A stretch of 64,000 nucleotides of DNA from Galbula dea (Eukaryota; Chordata; Aves; Piciformes; Galbulidae): positions 2,232,001 through 2,296,000 of the forward strand of contig VWZX01006814.1 of NCBI GenBank assembly GCA_013399015.1. The letters run 5' to 3'. A program made the translations under genes and the position numbers. Below the pieces are notes generated by a model. It ran no database searches. It had not been told where the DNA came from and saw only the letters and a program-made list of their open reading frames with translations. Shown one piece after another: positions 61,609 through 64,000 of the stretch (its first letter is position 1; each line of letters starts with the position of its first letter).

Positions 61609-64000
61609 TGAAGAAAAAAAAAGCGCCTCTTTCTGCTTTTACTTTCTTTGGTAATTGAATGGGAGAGGCAGATAAAATATCCTTCTCTTTTTACCTGCTA
61701 AATATTTGTTCAGCAATTCTCAGTCCTGTGTACAGCTTCCTAAGAGATGCTACATTTGGTATTCAACAACTTTCCCTTCTATCAGTCTTCAAAACTCAGA
61801 TTCCCCTTAGGAACCACTCCGCTTATATTTGTTCCATCACAAATAACAGATGAGTGATTCAACATTTGTCAGGCTTGTTTGTTTATTTATTTAACCACAG
61901 AGACATACAACATTTAGCAGTGTCCAGGATATGTCTCTAGGAGTTAGTAGTAGCTAGAAAGACTTTGGTGTTCTCTGAAATAATTGCCACTTCTGTTGCT
62001 TTCAAAGGTCGTGATCTAATAATGAAATTAAATCTATAGGGTAACTCAGTGCTAGCATGAGTACACCATCCTCTTCTCTGACTCTGCTGTCACTATTTCT
62101 GTTCTTGCTCGCTTCTTTTCCTATTATTTTTCTTAATCTTAAAACAAATCTGGAGCTCATGTATCTTTCTTTCTCTCCGCTAATTGCTGATGGCTCACCT
62201 TACTACGTTCACAAACTCTGACCTCTCCAAACAGGCAGTTTGGATGTGCAATCTTTTCATAACTGCAACACTCTCAGACCTCCTTTGCTGTTTAAATCTC
62301 TAAAATAAGTCATGATGTACAAACAGTGAAGAACTAAATTCATTGGACTGAAAAACAACCCTTGTAGGGCAACAGCAAGTGCTTAAATAGGACAACTGTG
62401 AAACTGTACTGCCATTGAACACACTCCCAGAACTTCTAGCCCAGGCATTATTCCACCAAAGAAAATTCCCAGAATTTATGCCATATTGTGTCTAAAACTT
62501 ACAAACTTTTTAAACTTTTTTTTTTAAATCTCAAACCCTTGATCCACACCATTATTCCCAATCAGGATGAAATCCTGTAGGATTTGTCCAGAAAGAGAAT
62601 TTAGGGATGTGGGGGAAAAAAAACAGCTTCAGAAACCAGCTATGGGTCTCCTAAAATTCCATCTCTGAATTTCAGGCTTTCATTCCAACTTCTGGCTTAC
62701 TGTGAAGCCTTTTCATTCTTACTTTCCTCCTGTTGTTAATTAATAACTGAGCATAAATACTCTTCTTGATATCACACAGCAGGACACATAAATATTGAAA
62801 GTCTACCTTATTTTTGTGGTCATTACTAATAGCCGCTGTTTAGTACAAACCACAATATCTAGCACATCAAGGCATCTTCTGTTGCTATGATGAAACCATT
62901 TGATGCTTAGATCAAAATATTTCTTTCATAGCTGAACCCTGGGGAGTACTCACACCATCCCACTTCAGCAATCTAAATTAAGTAAGAATTTAGGGTGAAG
63001 CCTCCAGATAATCTATGAAAAACTACATACACCTCACTTAGAGGTTGAACAACCTCTCTTGGCTCTTTCAAGCAAAGAGTAAGATTTCAAACTTTGGAAT
63101 CTTAGAGACCCTGGAAAGATATGAGTTTCCCAGGTGTCAAACTCTAACATTATAACATACAAGGTACTGGATGCAGGAGGGCAGACTTCAGTCATCAGCA
63201 ACTGTGCTTGTTAATTTGAAATGGAAAATAATATTTCAGCTACGTTCTACCTCTGAAATATGATTTCAGTACTAGAATGCAGCCTTTCAACACTCTCTGG
63301 GGTTTTCTTCAAAATTCCAGAAGAGATTTTTTCCAAAGTAAAAAATTTATGACAGTGTAACTTTTTATGAACACTTCTACCAATAACTATGGAATGTCCA
63401 ATGGAAAAAGAAGGTTTTTGATAGAAAGTCTGTAACCGGCTTTGCTAAAATCAGATCTCATACACAGTTTATACTCCTTTGTTTCTCTCCCTTTATTATA
63501 CTTGAGACAGCACAAAAATGTGCTGATTTTTAAACATGAAAAAAATTGCTTTTTCCTGATCCTTTGTAGGATCATATTCTTTTGTGAACTCACTAAATTT
63601 GACATTTCTGTAAGCATCAAAATTATTCTAGAGTTTTGGGGAGGGGAGGAAACAAATCTACTTTTTGCATCATGATTATAATTTGTCAATTTTTATTTAA
63701 ACTTTGAATATTTTTTGTCTTACAACAACAATGACTAAACAAAAAGCCCTACAATTACAATTACATGTCTATTCTTATGTCTATTGTTTCCCTCTTACCT
63801 TGTCACTTGGACCCATCAAATTACCCTTACAGATAATGGGCTCGCTCCTTTGACTAGACATAGGAACTTGTATAGGATTTAAGATGTCTGAATATAGTCC
63901 GTATGAAGGTAATATATTACTATTGTTACCATTATTATATTATCTTTATTATCATAATATCTAAGGCTCCACCTGGGACCAGGGTCCTACTTTTGCTAGG
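61609..64000. other. Repeat-poor non-coding stretch
   Basis: No gene or transposon is recognised. A/T runs lie near 61613-61621 and 62516-62526. The end of the window (63905-63960) is very AT-rich, with imperfect ATT/ATA repetition. Open frames at 63387-63689 and 63442-63675 overlap on opposite strands and show no domain. Confidence 0.55.

Noticed and set aside
1..64000. Bacterial-style reading of the many 60-110 codon frames as genes
   Set aside because: Many start at non-ATG codons, they overlap on both strands, no ribosome-binding or operon structure exists, and CR1/MIR repeats show this is vertebrate DNA.
1..64000. CRISPR arrays, tRNA or rRNA genes, endogenous retrovirus LTR pairs, CpG-island promoters
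   Set aside because: Looked for by eye on both strands; no regularly spaced repeats, no cloverleaf, no paired terminal repeats with TG...CA ends, and no CpG-dense block were seen.

Overview
The window looks like a stretch of bird nuclear genome with no gene that can be called firmly. The organism call rests on the interspersed repeats. At least six CR1 non-LTR retrotransposon copies carry the short avian 3' end (a pattern like TTGGAAGGGACC / GATCATCTAGTCCAAC followed by an ATTCTATG-type tail), there is one convincing MIR-like SINE relic, and the rest is AT-rich, repeat-poor single-copy DNA with few CpGs. No species can be named from this. There is nothing bacterial: no operons, no tRNA or rRNA genes, no CRISPR array and no phage genes. 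The longest open frame outside CR1 (190 codons, minus strand, 16425-16997) looks like a composition effect.

Layout. 1-7706 is unique sequence with microsatellites and A/T runs. 7707-8712 is a pair of CR1 copies in opposite orientation with their truncated 5' ends about 50 bases apart; the left copy still shows a frameshifted C-terminal reverse-transcriptase reading frame. 8713-15875 is unique sequence. 15876-16027 is an old CR1 3' fragment. 17078-17945 is a longer CR1 on the minus strand, interrupted by a second, about 76-base CR1 3' end. 17946-31194 is a long repeat-poor stretch. 31195-31283 is a CR1 3' end whose tail is a GACTA pentamer array. 31284-40336 is unique. 40337-40510 is another CR1 3' fragment. 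40511-61469 is unique, and 61470-61608 is the MIR-like SINE. The remainder is unique.

The repeat-poor stretches could be introns of a large gene or intergenic DNA; I cannot decide which. Several short open segments on the minus strand are bounded by good splice-site matches (best: 22934-23027 and 9587-9649, which are phase-compatible). Such combinations are expected by chance in 64 kb, so they are reported as candidates only. Three TAAT-rich patches (27870-28165, 34387-34430, 60010-60110) are candidate conserved regulatory elements. I found no undescribed biological system; the most structured observations are the CR1 arrangements.
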